A stretch of DNA of 64,000 nt, taken from assembly GCF_049243985.1 (NCBI RefSeq), contig NC_135381.1:18463345-18527344 (forward strand). Reading direction: 5' to 3'. This DNA comes from Paroedura picta. Taxonomy: Eukaryota > Chordata > Lepidosauria > Squamata > Gekkonidae. Of the stretch, positions 16,922-30,020 are shown piece after piece; position 1 is the stretch's first letter, and each line of letters begins with the position of its first letter. The position numbers were made by a program, and so were the translations under genes. Under the pieces are notes generated by a model. It searched no databases and was not told the origin of the DNA. It saw only the letters and a program-made list of their open reading frames with translations.

Positions 16922-17824
16922 ATGCAGGAGAAAGCGGAGAAGACCCTTCCTGGGGCCCCTGGAAAGGCAGAGCAGGAAAAGGACGAGCCTGGCTGGGGCT
17001 CACGCAGCTACAATGTGGGGGCTGCCTCCTGCTTCCTCTCCACGCTGGCCACCTTCCCCGTCTACAAGACCATCTTCCGCCAGCAGCTCCACACCTTTTC
17101 CATCCGGGAAGCCGTTCGCCAACTGAGCCAAGAGGGCCTTCGCAACTTCTACCGGGGACTCTCCCCTCCCCTCCTTTCCAAGACCCTGCAGGGGACCCTG
17201 ATGTTTGGCACGTATGAGAACTGCCTTCGCACCCTTGCCAGCCAGTCCTCTGGGCCTTACTCACTGGGAGACCGGTACACAGCAGGACTCCTGTCCGGCC
17301 TTTCGGAAGCCTTGGTGCTGGCCCCCTTTGAGAGGATCCAGAATATTCTCCAGGACGGGCGGAAGAACAAGAGATTCCCGACAACCCGCAGCATCTTGCG
17401 GGAGTTCCACTCATATGCTCTGAGGGATAGACTGGTGCTGGGCTACTACCACGGCCTAGGGCTTATCCTGGTTCGTAATGGCCTGGGGAGCTCCCTCTAT
17501 TTCTCCTTGAAGGATCCCCTCCGGGACAGCCTCTCTGAAAGAGGCCTGCCCCACTGGCTTCCTGCCTTGGTGTCCGGCAGTGTGAACGGCACGTTGATTG
17601 GTCTTTTCCTGTATCCTCTCGGTGTCCTTATTGCCAATGTGCAGTCTCAGGTGGGGAAACAGGAGGTGCTTCACTTCCGGGCTTCAGTGACGGCTGTCTG
17701 GGCAAACCATGGGAGGAGAGTGGTGTTGCTCTACAGAGGTGGCTCCCTCCTTGTTCTCAGGTCGTGCATAACATGGGGTCTCACCACAGCCATCTATGAC
17801 TTCCTCCAGCAGAACACAATCTAG
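16922..17824 (+). CDS. SLC25A53: SLC25A53, mitochondrial carrier family protein
   Basis: An uninterrupted 300-residue frame of the mitochondrial carrier (SLC25) family, in the SLC25A51/52/53 (MCART) branch. Three repeats are visible: PVYK at residues 46-49, APFERIQ at 134-140 and a degenerate YPLGVLIANVQ at 231-241 that lacks the usual acidic/basic pair. NFYRGLSPPLLSKTLQG (75-91) is a typical second-helix segment. The protein should sit in the inner mitochondrial membrane. SLC25A51/52 carry NAD+, but the substrate of SLC25A53 is not established to my knowledge. The symbol rests on length and on the position near TMSB15 and RAB9B, as in human Xq22. The start ATG directly follows an acceptor-like site, and human SLC25A53 is also one coding exon. 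Confidence 0.87.
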   Translation: MQEKAEKTLPGAPGKAEQEKDEPGWGSRSYNVGAASCFLSTLATFPVYKTIFRQQLHTFSIREAVRQLSQEGLRNFYRGLSPPLLSKTLQGTLMFGTYENCLRTLASQSSGPYSLGDRYTAGLLSGLSEALVLAPFERIQNILQDGRKNKRFPTTRSILREFHSYALRDRLVLGYYHGLGLILVRNGLGSSLYFSLKDPLRDSLSERGLPHWLPALVSGSVNGTLIGLFLYPLGVLIANVQSQVGKQEVLHFRASVTAVWANHGRRVVLLYRGGSLLVLRSCITWGLTTAIYDFLQQNTI

Positions 17825-18120
17825 GCTGGAGACCCACATGGTCCATGATGACAGGAGCTGGAGAGGGGAGGTGCCATGGCTCTCCAGGAAGGGCAAGGGG
17901 AAACCAGGGATGCTTTTGCTTGCCACTGACCCATTAGCATTCCTCCACTACTACACTGGCTCCCTTCAGAGCTGGCATGCACAAAACGTAGTCCTTTTGG
18001 ACCCAAGCAACATGCGGGTGACACAGCCTCTCTTTAGCAATACATCTGAACTGTATCTGCGTCAACAGAGCAAGAAGGGGAGGTGGAGGCAATTCCTTGC
18101 AAGGGAGAAATAAAGAAAAT
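17825..18120 (+). other. SLC25A53: SLC25A53 3' UTR and poly(A) signal
   Basis: AATAAA at 18109-18114 lies 285 bases after the stop. A second AATAAA at 19186-19191 could serve a longer form. Confidence 0.45.
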
Positions 18121-20480
18121 AAGTGCATGCACACAGGAGAACACAGAACAGACAAAACCGTACCGAAAGCGAAGGCGGCTTGACTCGGCATGCCCTAATT
18201 AAATGGCTTACAGTTCATAAATCCTGAGCCACATCAACTTGATGCTGACTTATTCCGTGAGGGACTCCTCCAGCCTTGCTTCCCTCTGGGAAAAGGAACT
18301 GTAAAATTTCCCTTCAAGGGTTTTTCAGATTTTCTATAATCACACCCCTTGCAGGGATAGATGCCCTTTTCCTGCTGCTCATATGCTAAGCTGCTCAGAT
18401 GTTCCCTCTTGGAAGAGTAATCATATTTCTTTGTGCCCCCCCCCCAAAAAAAAAACACAGTGTGGTTTGCTAGCCTGTTGCTGTTCTTGGCCAGCCTGAA
18501 TTAAAAGGAAATCACGGGGACTTACTGCAGGGGAGTGAAGCCCATTCAGGGATCAAGCTGGAGGTGGAAGGTGGAACTTTGGTCAACAGTGCAAGATCCA
18601 TACAGAAACCCAGATGGAGGAAGGCACAGGCAGCTCATACACCCAAGACTGCCATTACCAATACTTAAAAAAAAATGAGGCAAGTCCCTCCCAACCAAGT
18701 TATTAGGGGGATTAGCATAAGTGCTTCCATATCAGCTCAGAAGCCACACTTGTGGGACAGGGAACCTGTCTTGGAGAGTTCAGGCAGAGAGCTGGGATGA
18801 GGAGAGTCTGAGGAGCTGCAAGGCCGCATTAACAACTCCCAGGGCTTTCCAGCTTCCTCAAAGTGACCTGTCTCCTGTTAGGGAAGCTGGAGCAACCACG
18901 GCAGGCCTGTGGGATGCCCTCCTGAGACCCATAATCGAGGGAAGGCAAACAAATGGGGAGTAGCACAAAAATTGGGGTGATCCTTGGCATGGAACATATC
19001 TGCTGTGACTTATTGAACTCAAGAAGCAAATGACCCAATGAGGAACTGCTGCATGTACATCTGGATTGCCTTATCTTTAGTCTTTTCAAGGGACTGATGA
19101 CTGTGCCTCATTTATTGACTTTTAGGGTAAAGAAAATGAACTGTACAATCACTTAGGGTTTCTCTTGTAATGGATGGCATGGAGAAATAAAGTATTAAAT
19201 TAAAAGTTGTTTTGGTGAGTCAATTATGGCTCCCTATGATTGATGTACTGTACAGTCCACAACATTATCAAAGAACATGACATTTTTCTAGGCAGAAGAT
19301 GGTTCCCTGCCCAGAGGAGCTTACATCACAAATGTTGAGACAAGAAAGCAAGACAGAAGGGGAGAGTGAACTAGGAGAAACATTGCACCTGAAGGTGTTC
19401 TGGGAGGCACTTTCAAGGACAAGGAGGGAGGGTGGTAGAATTATTTGACAGTCCAGAAGAAAAATCTGGAGAAGCCATAACAAAAAGCCATAACACTGTT
19501 TAGAAGTAGTGGCTGATGGAGATCCTATGGCTGGGAAGACAAGGGCAGGACCAGGAAGCACACCTCCTATGCCTGGATGGGGTGCAATTGACACCTGCAC
19601 CAACCACCAGGAATTTGGGTGCGACCTTTGATGCTTCCCTTTCCATGGAGGCTCAGGTCACAAAGGTAGCCCGAATTGCATTTTTCTACCTGCGCCGAGC
19701 GTGGCTATTAGTGCCCTACCTGCCCCCAGAACACTTGGCTACAGTGATCCATGCAATGGTCACTTCCAGATTAGACTTCTGTAACTCGCTCTACATGGGC
19801 CTGCCCTTGGCTTTGACCCGGAAATGACAGCTGGCACAGAACATGGCTGTGAGGGTCCTCACTAGAACACCTTGGGGGGCCCGTATTCAGCCGGTGTTGC
19901 GTCATCTCCACTGGTTACCAGTCTGTTTCCATATCAAGTTTAGGGCATTGGTTTTGACCTTTAAGGCGATACTCGGCTTGGGCCCTACGTATCTGTGGGA
20001 CCACTTGTCTGCTTATGCCCCTGCGGGGCACTTTGCTCTGCGGGTATGAATTAGCTGGTGGTCCCAGGTCCCCGTGACATTCACCTGGAAACCAGATGTG
20101 GTCCCGGACAGCGTGCTGCCCACAGGGGCATTTCACAAATATTAAGGAGAACAATGGTAAGGATTATCCCACATAATTCTTTGTTGAACAGCTAATGAGT
20201 CCTTTTGTCATCAGTTGTCCCCAAAACATTGGGGGGGGGGATAAAACTGTTAAGGTTAGTGATTAATGGCAGACACTTTCCCTGTTGTGAAAAGAAGTAA
20301 TTTAGAGAGATTAGTTGCTTGCCCTCCACCCAAACCATAGTTAAGGATGTGGGTTTCTTGAAATGTGATTCTGTATCCTCCTCCTAGTATCGTGGCTTCA
20401 ATGTTGATTTCTGGGATGTTTGCCTGTTTTATGTTGCTAACTGGTTAGTTTGGAAATTGTGTCGGTCATTAAACATATAT
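18121..20480. other. Intergenic spacer SLC25A53-TMSB15
   Basis: No host gene is supported. The main content is an L2 LINE fragment at 19515-20145. A G10 run occurs at about 20231. Confidence 0.5.
19515..20145 (+). mobile_element. L2-type LINE, 5'-truncated reverse transcriptase fragment
   Basis: Two successive frames encode the C-terminal half of an L2-clade reverse transcriptase. NLGATFDASLSMEAQVTK and MVTSRLDFCNSLYMGLPL are read from 19516-19827, which ends at a TGA. VLTRTPWGARIQPVLRHLHW, HIKFRALVLTFKA and LGPTYLWDHL follow in 19843-20049. The copy is dead and lacks the endonuclease and catalytic parts. Confidence 0.85.
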
Positions 20481-22017
20481 ATCCCCAAAGCTTCGGGAGG
20501 GGAAAAGCCACCGAACCGCCGCCAGATGGCGCACAAAGTCATGAGGGAGGCAGAGAGTGGGGAAGCGGGAGTTTACAGACAACCGGAGGTATTGTGCGGG
20601 GAGAATTCCTCTCCAGTCCCTATGAGGAGGCGGGGCTTGTGACCACGAGGCCTTTATCCCCTTCCGATCTCACACCCCCCTCGATATTATAAAGTTAAAA
20701 GGAACAGGCAGCCTGAACTTCCGACACAAAAGCGAAGCCTGCCAGTGATCGTGAAGCCTTAACGGCGAAGACTGCAGCGCATAGACTCCATTGTGCGGCT
20801 TCCAGAGAAGGCGCCAGACTGTTCTTGGGGGGACGCTCCCTCTCTGCACGGCAGGCGCGGCGGAGGCATCGCCCCCCTTTTAGTTTGAGGGATCCCCCCA
20901 GCCCCATTCCTAAATCTCGGGGTGGAAGCGCAAACTGAGATCCTGTGCGGGGAGAGATCCTTTGCTGGTCCCGCTTCACGGTCTGCTCTGGTTCCAAATG
21001 ACGTTCGGCTCTAAAACCGTCGTATCCGCCACCAGTTGCGGAAGCACGCGGGCCCCCACGCCCTTCTTCCCCGCTGGCGAGAGTGATTTCCCACCTTTAT
21101 AAGAAGCGCCTTACACGCTACTCCCTCCCTATTGATTTTACCAAACCGTTGTAAGGGCAATTTAGAAAACTTGAAAGAACAGTAGATCCGGTCGATTTAC
21201 AGATTAACACCTAAGTGCCTACAGGATCGCACCCAGACGCGAACCTTCCCCACTTATTCAAATAGGCGCCTCGATCTGTCTGGATCACAAGGCTCGTTAT
21301 TGGCTGTCCGGGGACCCCTCCCCCCCCCCCAAGTCTGCCTTCGGAAGGATTGCACTTCCGAGAGCCGCCGGAGGGACGTTCTGCGCACCCAGTCCCTTGA
21401 CTCCGCTCCAGCAGGGAGCGATTTTCCTTAAGGGTGGCCGGCGGCTGGGTGGCTAGAGTTCGCCCGGCGGCGTTTTGCAATGTGTGACACACCAGGATGG
21501 TCGGTCCAGATGTGCGGGTTATCCCAGCCGCTGCAGCAGGTGAAATGGCAGGGGCTGAGCGCGGAAGGGTGCCTCGGGGCCCATGAGCGCGCACTTTCCT
21601 CCATCTGGGCTACGGGCAAAATGCAGCCCCGCACGCACCCATCGCTTGAACATCTGCATGCCGTGGGGAGCCACCGCTGGGTAAGGCCCGGGGTTCCGGG
21701 ACAGGCGGATCCCCGTGCTGGGCACCCCAGCGAGCAGCCGCTCCACGCCCTTCTTTCTTGCTTCTTGGCGCGCTCTTCTCGGCTGCCTCGCCCACGCAGC
21801 CCAGCAAAGGCGCGCCCTCCAGCCGTACCAGCCCCTTTCCCACAGCCCCCTGGGGCGCGTAGTTTCCTCTGGCGCGGCGCCTGCAGCCTGCCCGGCCAGG
21901 AAGACTACACTTCCCGGCGTTCCTAGCGCCTCGCCGCGGCATATAAAAGGCTGTTCCAGACACGCTGGCTTTACAGCGCTCGAGCAGCCTTGCGAGTGTG
22001 GTCGTCCGTCGTTGCAG
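20480..22017 (+). promoter_or_regulatory. TMSB15B: TMSB15 CpG-island promoter and non-coding exon 1
   Basis: A G+C- and CpG-rich stretch leads to a clear TATA box, ATATAAAAGG at 21941-21950. Upstream is ACTACACTTCCCGGCG (about 21904-21919), a ZNF143-like site. Transcription should begin near 21972. Exon 1 is non-coding and ends at 22017 before GTAGCC. The minus-strand 301-residue frame across this island is a compositional shadow. Confidence 0.6.
21904..21919 (+). promoter_or_regulatory. ZNF143 (SBS)-like site in TMSB15 promoter
   Basis: ACTACACTTCCCGGCG resembles the ZNF143/Staf core and sits about 22 bases upstream of the TATA box. Function is inferred from the motif and position. Confidence 0.45.
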
Positions 22018-22572
22018 GTAGCCGGGGGCCAGATGGGCGGTGCCCCCGGGGTGGGGTGGGGACGCGTGGGGCAGGAGGGGCGTCTTTCTCACCTGTCTCT
22101 TCCCGTCTGCCTGGCATCCCTCCCGCGGGCGCTTCTCCTGCAGGGGCCGTTTCGGGGCTCGTGCTTCTCCGTCCCGCCTTTGTCTTCGCGGGCGTGGCGG
22201 GGAAGGGAGGCTGAAAGGGTCGCCTTGGCGGGCCGCTTGGAGGGTCGGGGGGCCTGTGGGGCTGACGGCCTCTCCGCAGTTTTTTGCACGCGATGAGGCG
22301 CTTGCTGCCTTAACACGGAGGGAGGCTGACTCCTTCGTCAGCCCCCACCCCACCATGTTCGCGCTCCGTTTCCTTTTTTCCACAGACGGGAGCTGGACGG
22401 TCAGTGGGGCTTGCCTTCTTCGTACCCCCAAAGCCCTTTTCTTAAACGGGGCTCTGTGCTGTCTTCCCGGGGTGCCCTTTTCGTCCTTTCCTGGGAGGGT
22501 CAGCGGTGGATTCATGGGTGGGAGGGCTCTCCCTTGGGCGCTGTGCCAGGCTTCTTTCCTCGTTGACGCTGA

Positions 22573-23776
<1,204 letters not shown>

Positions 23777-24190
23777 AGATGGCCCTTGATGTGAAGTGCC
23801 CATTCTCTCTTCCTTCCTCTTGTTTGCATTCACTTTTTTTTTTTACAACAATGTATATTGTATTCAGGGCTGCAGCTCCCATTGCAACCATCCCACCTCC
23901 ACCGCTTTGGGTCCCTCTGAAGCCTAGTCACCAGCTGGCCACTTCTTCCTGGGGCAGCCGTGGCCTCCTTTGGGTGTTGCTGCTGCTGCTCCTGCCTGTT
24001 TCAGTACAGAAAAGGGGATCTGGGGCTCAGGTGGGTCAGACCCCTCCCTTCCTGCCTGCCCCATCTAGGTAGATGGGGCCATTTCAGGGGCTGAGACTCA
24101 TCCACTATATTTGCCCACTAATTGTTTCTGCAGCTCTGTTTGATTTGTCTTCCTAGAAAATTAAAACTTGAGAAAAATAAAGTGATTTCC
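23777..24190 (+). other. TMSB15B: TMSB15 3' UTR and poly(A) signal
   Basis: A short 3' UTR ends with AATAAA at 24176-24181, about 400 bases after the stop. Confidence 0.6.
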
Positions 24191-25393
24191 TGGTCGTCTG
24201 TCTGGAAACAGCTGAAGCACTGCAGAACTTCTGCTGTTTATGTTTCAGCTCTGCTTGAGCGCCTGGCAGTGGGAGGTTCAGTTTTGCTGAGGGAGGAGTA
24301 GCCGGGCAATCCAAAGCTGTGTTCCACTAATGTAAAGAGCGTAGTTCTGTTAGGATTCCACCATTCAGCTGGGGCTGCCAGTGGGCAAGTGAGGAGGATT
24401 TCAGGAGAGGGTCTTTTAGCATGTACAGTCAGGTGGTTTGGAGAATCTAGGCCAGTTGCCACTTAACTGTCTCTCGCCTGCTTTCCAACACTTGGGCTTC
24501 CCTTTTGATTGAGTTCAATTTCTGCTGTAGTGCTTTCTTGCTCAAAATTGGTCTCAGGTGACCCTTGAAGCACATACAGGTGGAAGCTGAGTTTAGGATC
24601 CTGCTCACATCCCATTGGTGAAAGCTGCATGCATTCCTTGGCCTGACTGCTGTGTACTTATTTGATAACAGATATTAGCTGGCATGCTTCATGACTGGAG
24701 CTCTTGATCCCTTGCTAGAGTGTCCTGCCATCAGAATTGCCAAATCTCCCATCTGTTTATCTTGCACAGAGTTAGTGTAGAGAACATAACTAACAAAAAA
24801 CGTGCTAGCTGTGAAGCTGCATGCAGCAGAGCTGTCACGAGCCGTGATGGGCACAAGGCTCCGTTTTGCCCAGCACCAAGCTTCACTCAGCCTTTAGAGT
24901 GGTTGAGCTGCAATGGGATGGAAGGAAACTTTCCTTGGAAAGATGGAATGGGATAAGGCGGAGCTGATTCTCTTTCTCACGTTAATCTAAAGGTGACTTC
25001 AGTGTTTATCACACACTGACAGAAACAGCAAGTGCAGACTTGTGGGTGCTTAACAGACGGAGCCCTCCACAACGTCCCTGTTTAAGTACAGGTTGTTTGC
25101 ATGTTCGGTGAGGGACAAGTGGCTGATGGACAGGGCTGTGGGCTGAAGTTCTTGCTAACAGCCTTCTTTGGATGGGTGTCAGAAGAGGCTTGTGGTAAGT
25201 ATTGCTTTCCGTATAGACTAGAGGTGCTTTAGGTGGAGTGCCTGCCTCTTAAGAACCTACTGGATCAGCTCCCAAGGTTGCATGGTCCAGGTGCAACCCA
25301 CCCCCCTGCACCCCAGTAGGAGAAATCCAAGCAACAAATGAACAAACAAAGCACTTCTGTGCCTAGAAGGTGGCCAGGTGCAAAGCAGTAGAG

Positions 25394-25503
25394 CAGGGAT
25401 AGTCAACCTGTGGTCCTCCAGATGTCCATGGACTACAATTCCCAGGGGCTCATGGGAATTGTAGTCCATGGACATCTGGAGGACCACAGGTTGACTACCC
25501 CTG
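25394..25503. mobile_element. Palindromic hAT-like MITE, 110-bp tip-deleted copy with perfect TSD
   Basis: The element starts CAGGGATAGTC and ends GACTACCCCTG. It is flanked by an exact 8-bp target duplication CAGTAGAG (25386-25393 and 25504-25511). It lacks 26 bp at the centre compared with the 136-bp copies, which is the hairpin tip. The outer arms are perfectly complementary apart from one terminal position. An 8-bp duplication and CAGGG ends are hAT hallmarks. Confidence 0.88.
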
Positions 25504-28500
25504 CAGTAGAGGACAGTGGGGGCAAAGGCTAGGCTTCATCTCCAGCAGCAGGGAGACGGCGGCCCTGGTATAATAATGTTTGGGTTTGCTGTGATCCTAA
25601 ACGAGTAGGAAGTGAGAAGTTTAAAAAAGAAACCACAGCTGCTTCGTGCATGACGTGGCTTCGTGTAGCAGAAGAATAAATGCCGAAGCGGTAGTGCCTG
25701 CGGCTTTCCTTTCTGCAGATAAATTATCTGCGTAGGAAAAGCACGCATCAGAAAGGGCCCTGTGATCTTGTGGAAATGGGGAGTTTGGTGAGAGGCTGGA
25801 CCGGATTGCACGGGGCCAAGGGGGAGCAGCACCCTCTCCCGTGCCCAGCGGTGCCTTGTTTCTGCTGCTCGCAGACTGAGGGAGGGAGGGAGATAATGGA
25901 CGTTGTGTGTGTCTAAGCGTTCTGGGAGCTTGACTGTGCCCCCTTTCTACAGTGGGAGATAAGAGCTCAGCCAAGTGGTATTTCTTTACAAACATGCATT
26001 GCTTGGGCTCCAGAGACACCGAAAGCTTAAAAAAGAGGAAGCACCTTAAGGAAGTGAGAGAGCAGAAACCGCGACTTGTAATAAAACTTCTCCTTGGCCT
26101 TCATTGTGTAAGTAAATTAGGGGGTCTAGCTGCAACCCTGGAGTTGCTTTATCACATTTCATAAGCTCTTTTGATCTATAACAGACTTTCAAATGCATTT
26201 AAAGTAATAGGCAAAAGCTGCCCTACTCCCACTCAACAGGATGACGAAATGAAGGGGTAGTTTAGGACTGGGGAAGGGGGCATCGATGCTCTGTACCCAT
26301 GCAAAGTGCAGAAATGAGAAACTAGCTATGGTACGTTTTTAGTGTCTGCAAGCCCCCTGGGGAGGAAGGAAAAGGGGCTCTTTAAAATGCCAGACTTCCT
26401 TGCTGGTCCTGGGCTTTCCCAAAACTTTCCTGGGTTCTACAGACAAAATGATGATTCCTCAGGCATGGGGGAGCAAGCTGGGACATGCCCAAACCTGTTA
26501 TGCTCCGTTATCCTTAATCTTGCCCCAGTCTGGCCAAGTCTCTGAGCAACGCCTAAGCAGGGCCCTGTAATGTAATGAACCTTCCAGCTGGGCAGGCAAC
26601 TGGAGAGCACTGGTTCCCATCTGCCTTCATGAGGCAGCAGCGCCTTGAGTTCACCTCAGATCCTGGGGCAGGGGAAATGAGTGGCAGGGGCAAGACCAAG
26701 CAGGCCTTTTCCTCCACTCGCCAGAGAGCCTGCCAAGGTTTCAGGGCACACGAGACTGCACAGCTCAAAGGCTCTGCCTACGATGCCTCATCTCAGCAGG
26801 ACCAATCTGTTGCACAGAACTCTCTGGAGCCACAGCTGACTCTGGAAGCCCCTGTGCAAAGGCAGAGGGGAGGAGCAGCACAAGAAATGGTCTGCTTCCA
26901 TTGTGCCAGCAAGCAGGCATAGGCTGGGTATTGCACTCAGACCTCATTCTATTTCTGCATACAGTGAAGATGAGCAATACCAAGGACCCCTGTCCTGCAG
27001 GTGTCCTTGAAGGAATGCCCACGTAGTAGCTTCCATGCCTCCTTCTGGCCAGATAACTTCCTGGTCATTAGGGAACTCTTTGGGTTTGAAGGCTAGCTTG
27101 TTAAGAGCAGCCTCTGTCTGCCTGGTTTATAACTACCTGTCAGGCTCTGTTACAGTGCCCAGCAGCAGGAACGTGAAAAAGTCCCCAAGAAGTCCTGTTT
27201 TGTTGGCCGCCATCCACTTTGGAGAAACTCAAGGTGCCTGACTGCTCTCCAGATAGTGCCTGGGATGTAAAGCTCCCTCGGGATCCTGATGAGAAAGATA
27301 CTAGGAAAGCTGACTGAGAGAGAAGCTCTGGTCTTTGGGCTGCAGTCAGAAGCAAACCAAAACTGGAAGCAGGCTGCTGGAAAGCTTCGTCAACTAATTC
27401 TTCCAACAGCCCTGATACAGGGCTTGATTGCCAAGATATACAGCAGCTGCCCTCACACTCAGCCTTTAGAGAGCAAAGTCAAGGCATAACTGGTGAGAGT
27501 CACACCCTGGAAGTTGCAAATGGCTCCTTTCCCAGCTGGGCTATTGTGCTGGCATTCAGAGTTGGAGGTGAGGGACAGAAGCCCTTCTCCCTATCCGTGG
27601 GATACTGCCATCAACTCAAAGGGGGGGGGGGGGGGAAGGCCGAATGGTTGTGCTTTGATTGTGCAAACCACCCACGAGCAAAAGCAGAGCACAACTAGCA
27701 CACCAAAACGCTGATGCTGTCTGCTGGGCTGGTCTCTCATAGTAGGGTTTCCTGGGACTGGAGCAGAAGAACTGTGTGCCAGAGGTAAAAGCGGCAGAGA
27801 AAGACAGTGTTGTAACAGCAAATTAAAAGTCTTTGTCTCCGGAAGAGGGATTGTTGGCCAACAAGGGCCTGGTGTTGACTGCGGTGCCTCCCCTTTTTCC
27901 GTCTGGAAGCGGCTGAGCAAGCTTGTTTGTCCACCTCGGTAGGTAGATGGCTGCGGGGAAAGTGATGGATTCCTTTATGAGGCCCACATCAGTCAAGGCT
28001 GTTGGGCTTCCTATACAAAAGCCCCATGCTTCCTGTGGCTACTGCCTACCATTCGTCCTCATGTCATGTAGAAGACAAGCCTCAACCCAACCTCTGAGTG
28101 GTTTAGGATGGCAAGTAAGCCTAGTGCAATGGTGTGGTCGGTGAAACACTCAGTAGGTGGGCAATGTTGGGGGCATGTTACAGATAGTGTGGGGCTTAAT
28201 CGGCCTCCCTACCCCCAACCAGGCTCTTGATGCAACGTAATGGCAGCAAGGCTACAATATGTGTTTATTTCCCCTTCGGTGGAGCAGGCTTAGAATACCA
28301 ACGGGGAGCATCATCAGCCTACTGGTGACATCCTTGTGGCAGGGCCTTTGGATGGGGCTGACTATCATCTATGTGAAGGAAAAGCCCACCCAGATTCCTT
28401 CCATGTGGTCCCCTGGAGGCCCTCCCGCATTTCCACTTAGCACACACGCCTTGCCTTTCCTCTCACTTCCCGATGGTGCTAAAAACAAGCTAGATAGCAG

Positions 28501-28654
28501 CTGCTGTCACCAGCAACTGCGAAAGTATCATCAGCTAAACAAAACTGCATGTCTATACACTGTACTTTCACTGCCATTTAAAAGTTTTGCTGAGTAGTCA
28601 CACCTCCTGCAAGCTAGGATAGAAGAGCTGGGACCACTGAGGTATTGTGGCTAG

Positions 28655-28865
28655 AAGGTCAGGCTAAGATTTGAGAGACCTAGGCCTGAAACCACCAATT
28701 TTCCAATGAAGTTTGCTGAGTGACCTTGGACAAGTCACACTTCTCAAACTAACCAACCTCGCTGGGTTGTTGTGAGGTTAAAATGGAGGTGAGGAGAAGT
28801 AGGTAGGTGGCTTTGGGTTCACATTATGAGGAGAAAGGCAGGGTATGTATGAAATACAGAAAAAC
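28655..28865 (+). repeat. tRNA-derived SINE (non-Sauria tail)
   Basis: It contains TTTGAGAGACCTAGGCCTGA, GTGACCTTGGACAAGTCAC and GGGTTGTTGTGAGG blocks, followed by a tail like GGAGAAAGGCAGGGTATGTA. This is the usual body of a squamate tRNA SINE with a MIR-like central region. Confidence 0.6.
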
Positions 28866-28899
28866 AATACAAATTTTGCAATTTCAAGCTAGTGGGCTC

Positions 28900-28979
28900 T
28901 AGGGATGGCAAACGCTGGCAGGAGCTCATGGGAATGGTAGTCCATGGACATCTGGAGGACCACAGGTTGACTACCCCTG
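28900..28979. mobile_element. Palindromic MITE, left arm largely deleted
   Basis: Only a stub resembling the left end (about TAGGGATGG) and the full right arm up to CTACCCCTG remain. No clear target duplication is seen. Confidence 0.7.
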
Positions 28980-29029
28980 CATTAGTGCACGTCAATAGTA
29001 AAGTACCCTCAGCACCACAGGGACCAAGA

Positions 29030-29172
29030 AGAGTTCCAGATATAAGTTTTCGAGAGTCAAAACTCTCTTTGTCAGACACTGCCTGATGAAGGGAACTTTG
29101 ATTCCCTTCAAGCTTATACCTTGAAACTCTTGATGGTCTCTAAGGTGCAACTGGAGTCTAACTGGTTTGCAG
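29030..29172 (-). repeat. Sauropsid interspersed repeat fragment
   Basis: It contains TTTTCGAGAGTCAAAACTCT, CCTGATGAAGGGAAC and TGGTCTCTAAGGTGCAACTG. Related fragments occur at 33195, 37666, 45603 and 48108. The family class was not determined. Confidence 0.45.
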
Positions 29173-30020
29173 TAGATGTGCACAGCTACCCTCTGAAACT
29201 TCCCAGTGGTTGGAGCCAGATGGCTTGCCCCCCGGACCCTTCCTTCCTCCCAGCTCTGAGTTTGCAGCCCAGTTTCATCATGGAGTACATTCACATTAAG
29301 TGGAAGAGTTGATCAGAATTGAAATGCATTGAAATTAATTGAAGGTAATTGAACCAAATGATACAGAAATTTAGGCCAGGTGTCCAGCAAAACTGAATTG
29401 GATGTTTCCTTGGCATGTTAAGGCTTGCAGTTGGAGAACCCTTCTATTTGGGGAAACAGCATCATTGTATCCCACCCCCTCGGCCCTGTTATTTCACAGA
29501 GGGTGCCTGAACACCTTCACCCTGTGCATAGATTAGAGTCCCAGCCTCCTTGCCAGAAACAGGAGGACTGGGAAAATCCCATCAGAAAGGCCCATTCAGC
29601 AGAGGGGGAGAATTAGGCAGGATACAGAAAACATGTTGACCATTAGTAAATTGACAATGGGAAGGGGAGCTTAATGCTCCTATGGACAGCCTCTGTCCAT
29701 GATCTGTGCAAGTTGCCACTTGCTAATTTCCATTTGCATGGGTGTGAAAGGGGGCTGTGGCTGCTTCCAAGAGAAGATGAAGGAGCAGCATCGGAGTGTG
29801 AACTCCGTCAGGAGGGGAACTGCCACATTCTTCAAAGCTTGTTAGAACTGGAGATATTATGCAATGCAGCAGAAAGCGCAGAGGCTGCGAGAATACAAAC
29901 CCTCTGGGCTCAGAGATGGAAAAGGAGCGACATGCTTCACCTACATGGGGGGCTGCAATAGCTGGTCTTAGCTTGATCTGCCTTTAGGTGAGCCATTGAA
30001 GCTTGCTGTGTGGCCTTGGG

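Noticed and set aside
21610-22515. 301-residue minus-strand frame at the TMSB15 CpG island
   Set aside because: Arg/Pro/Gly-rich and low in stops because of CpG composition, with no domain.
26677-26922. MSGRGK at the start of a short frame, suggesting a histone (a testis H2B lies in the human region)
   Set aside because: After six residues the sequence does not follow any histone. The match is chance.
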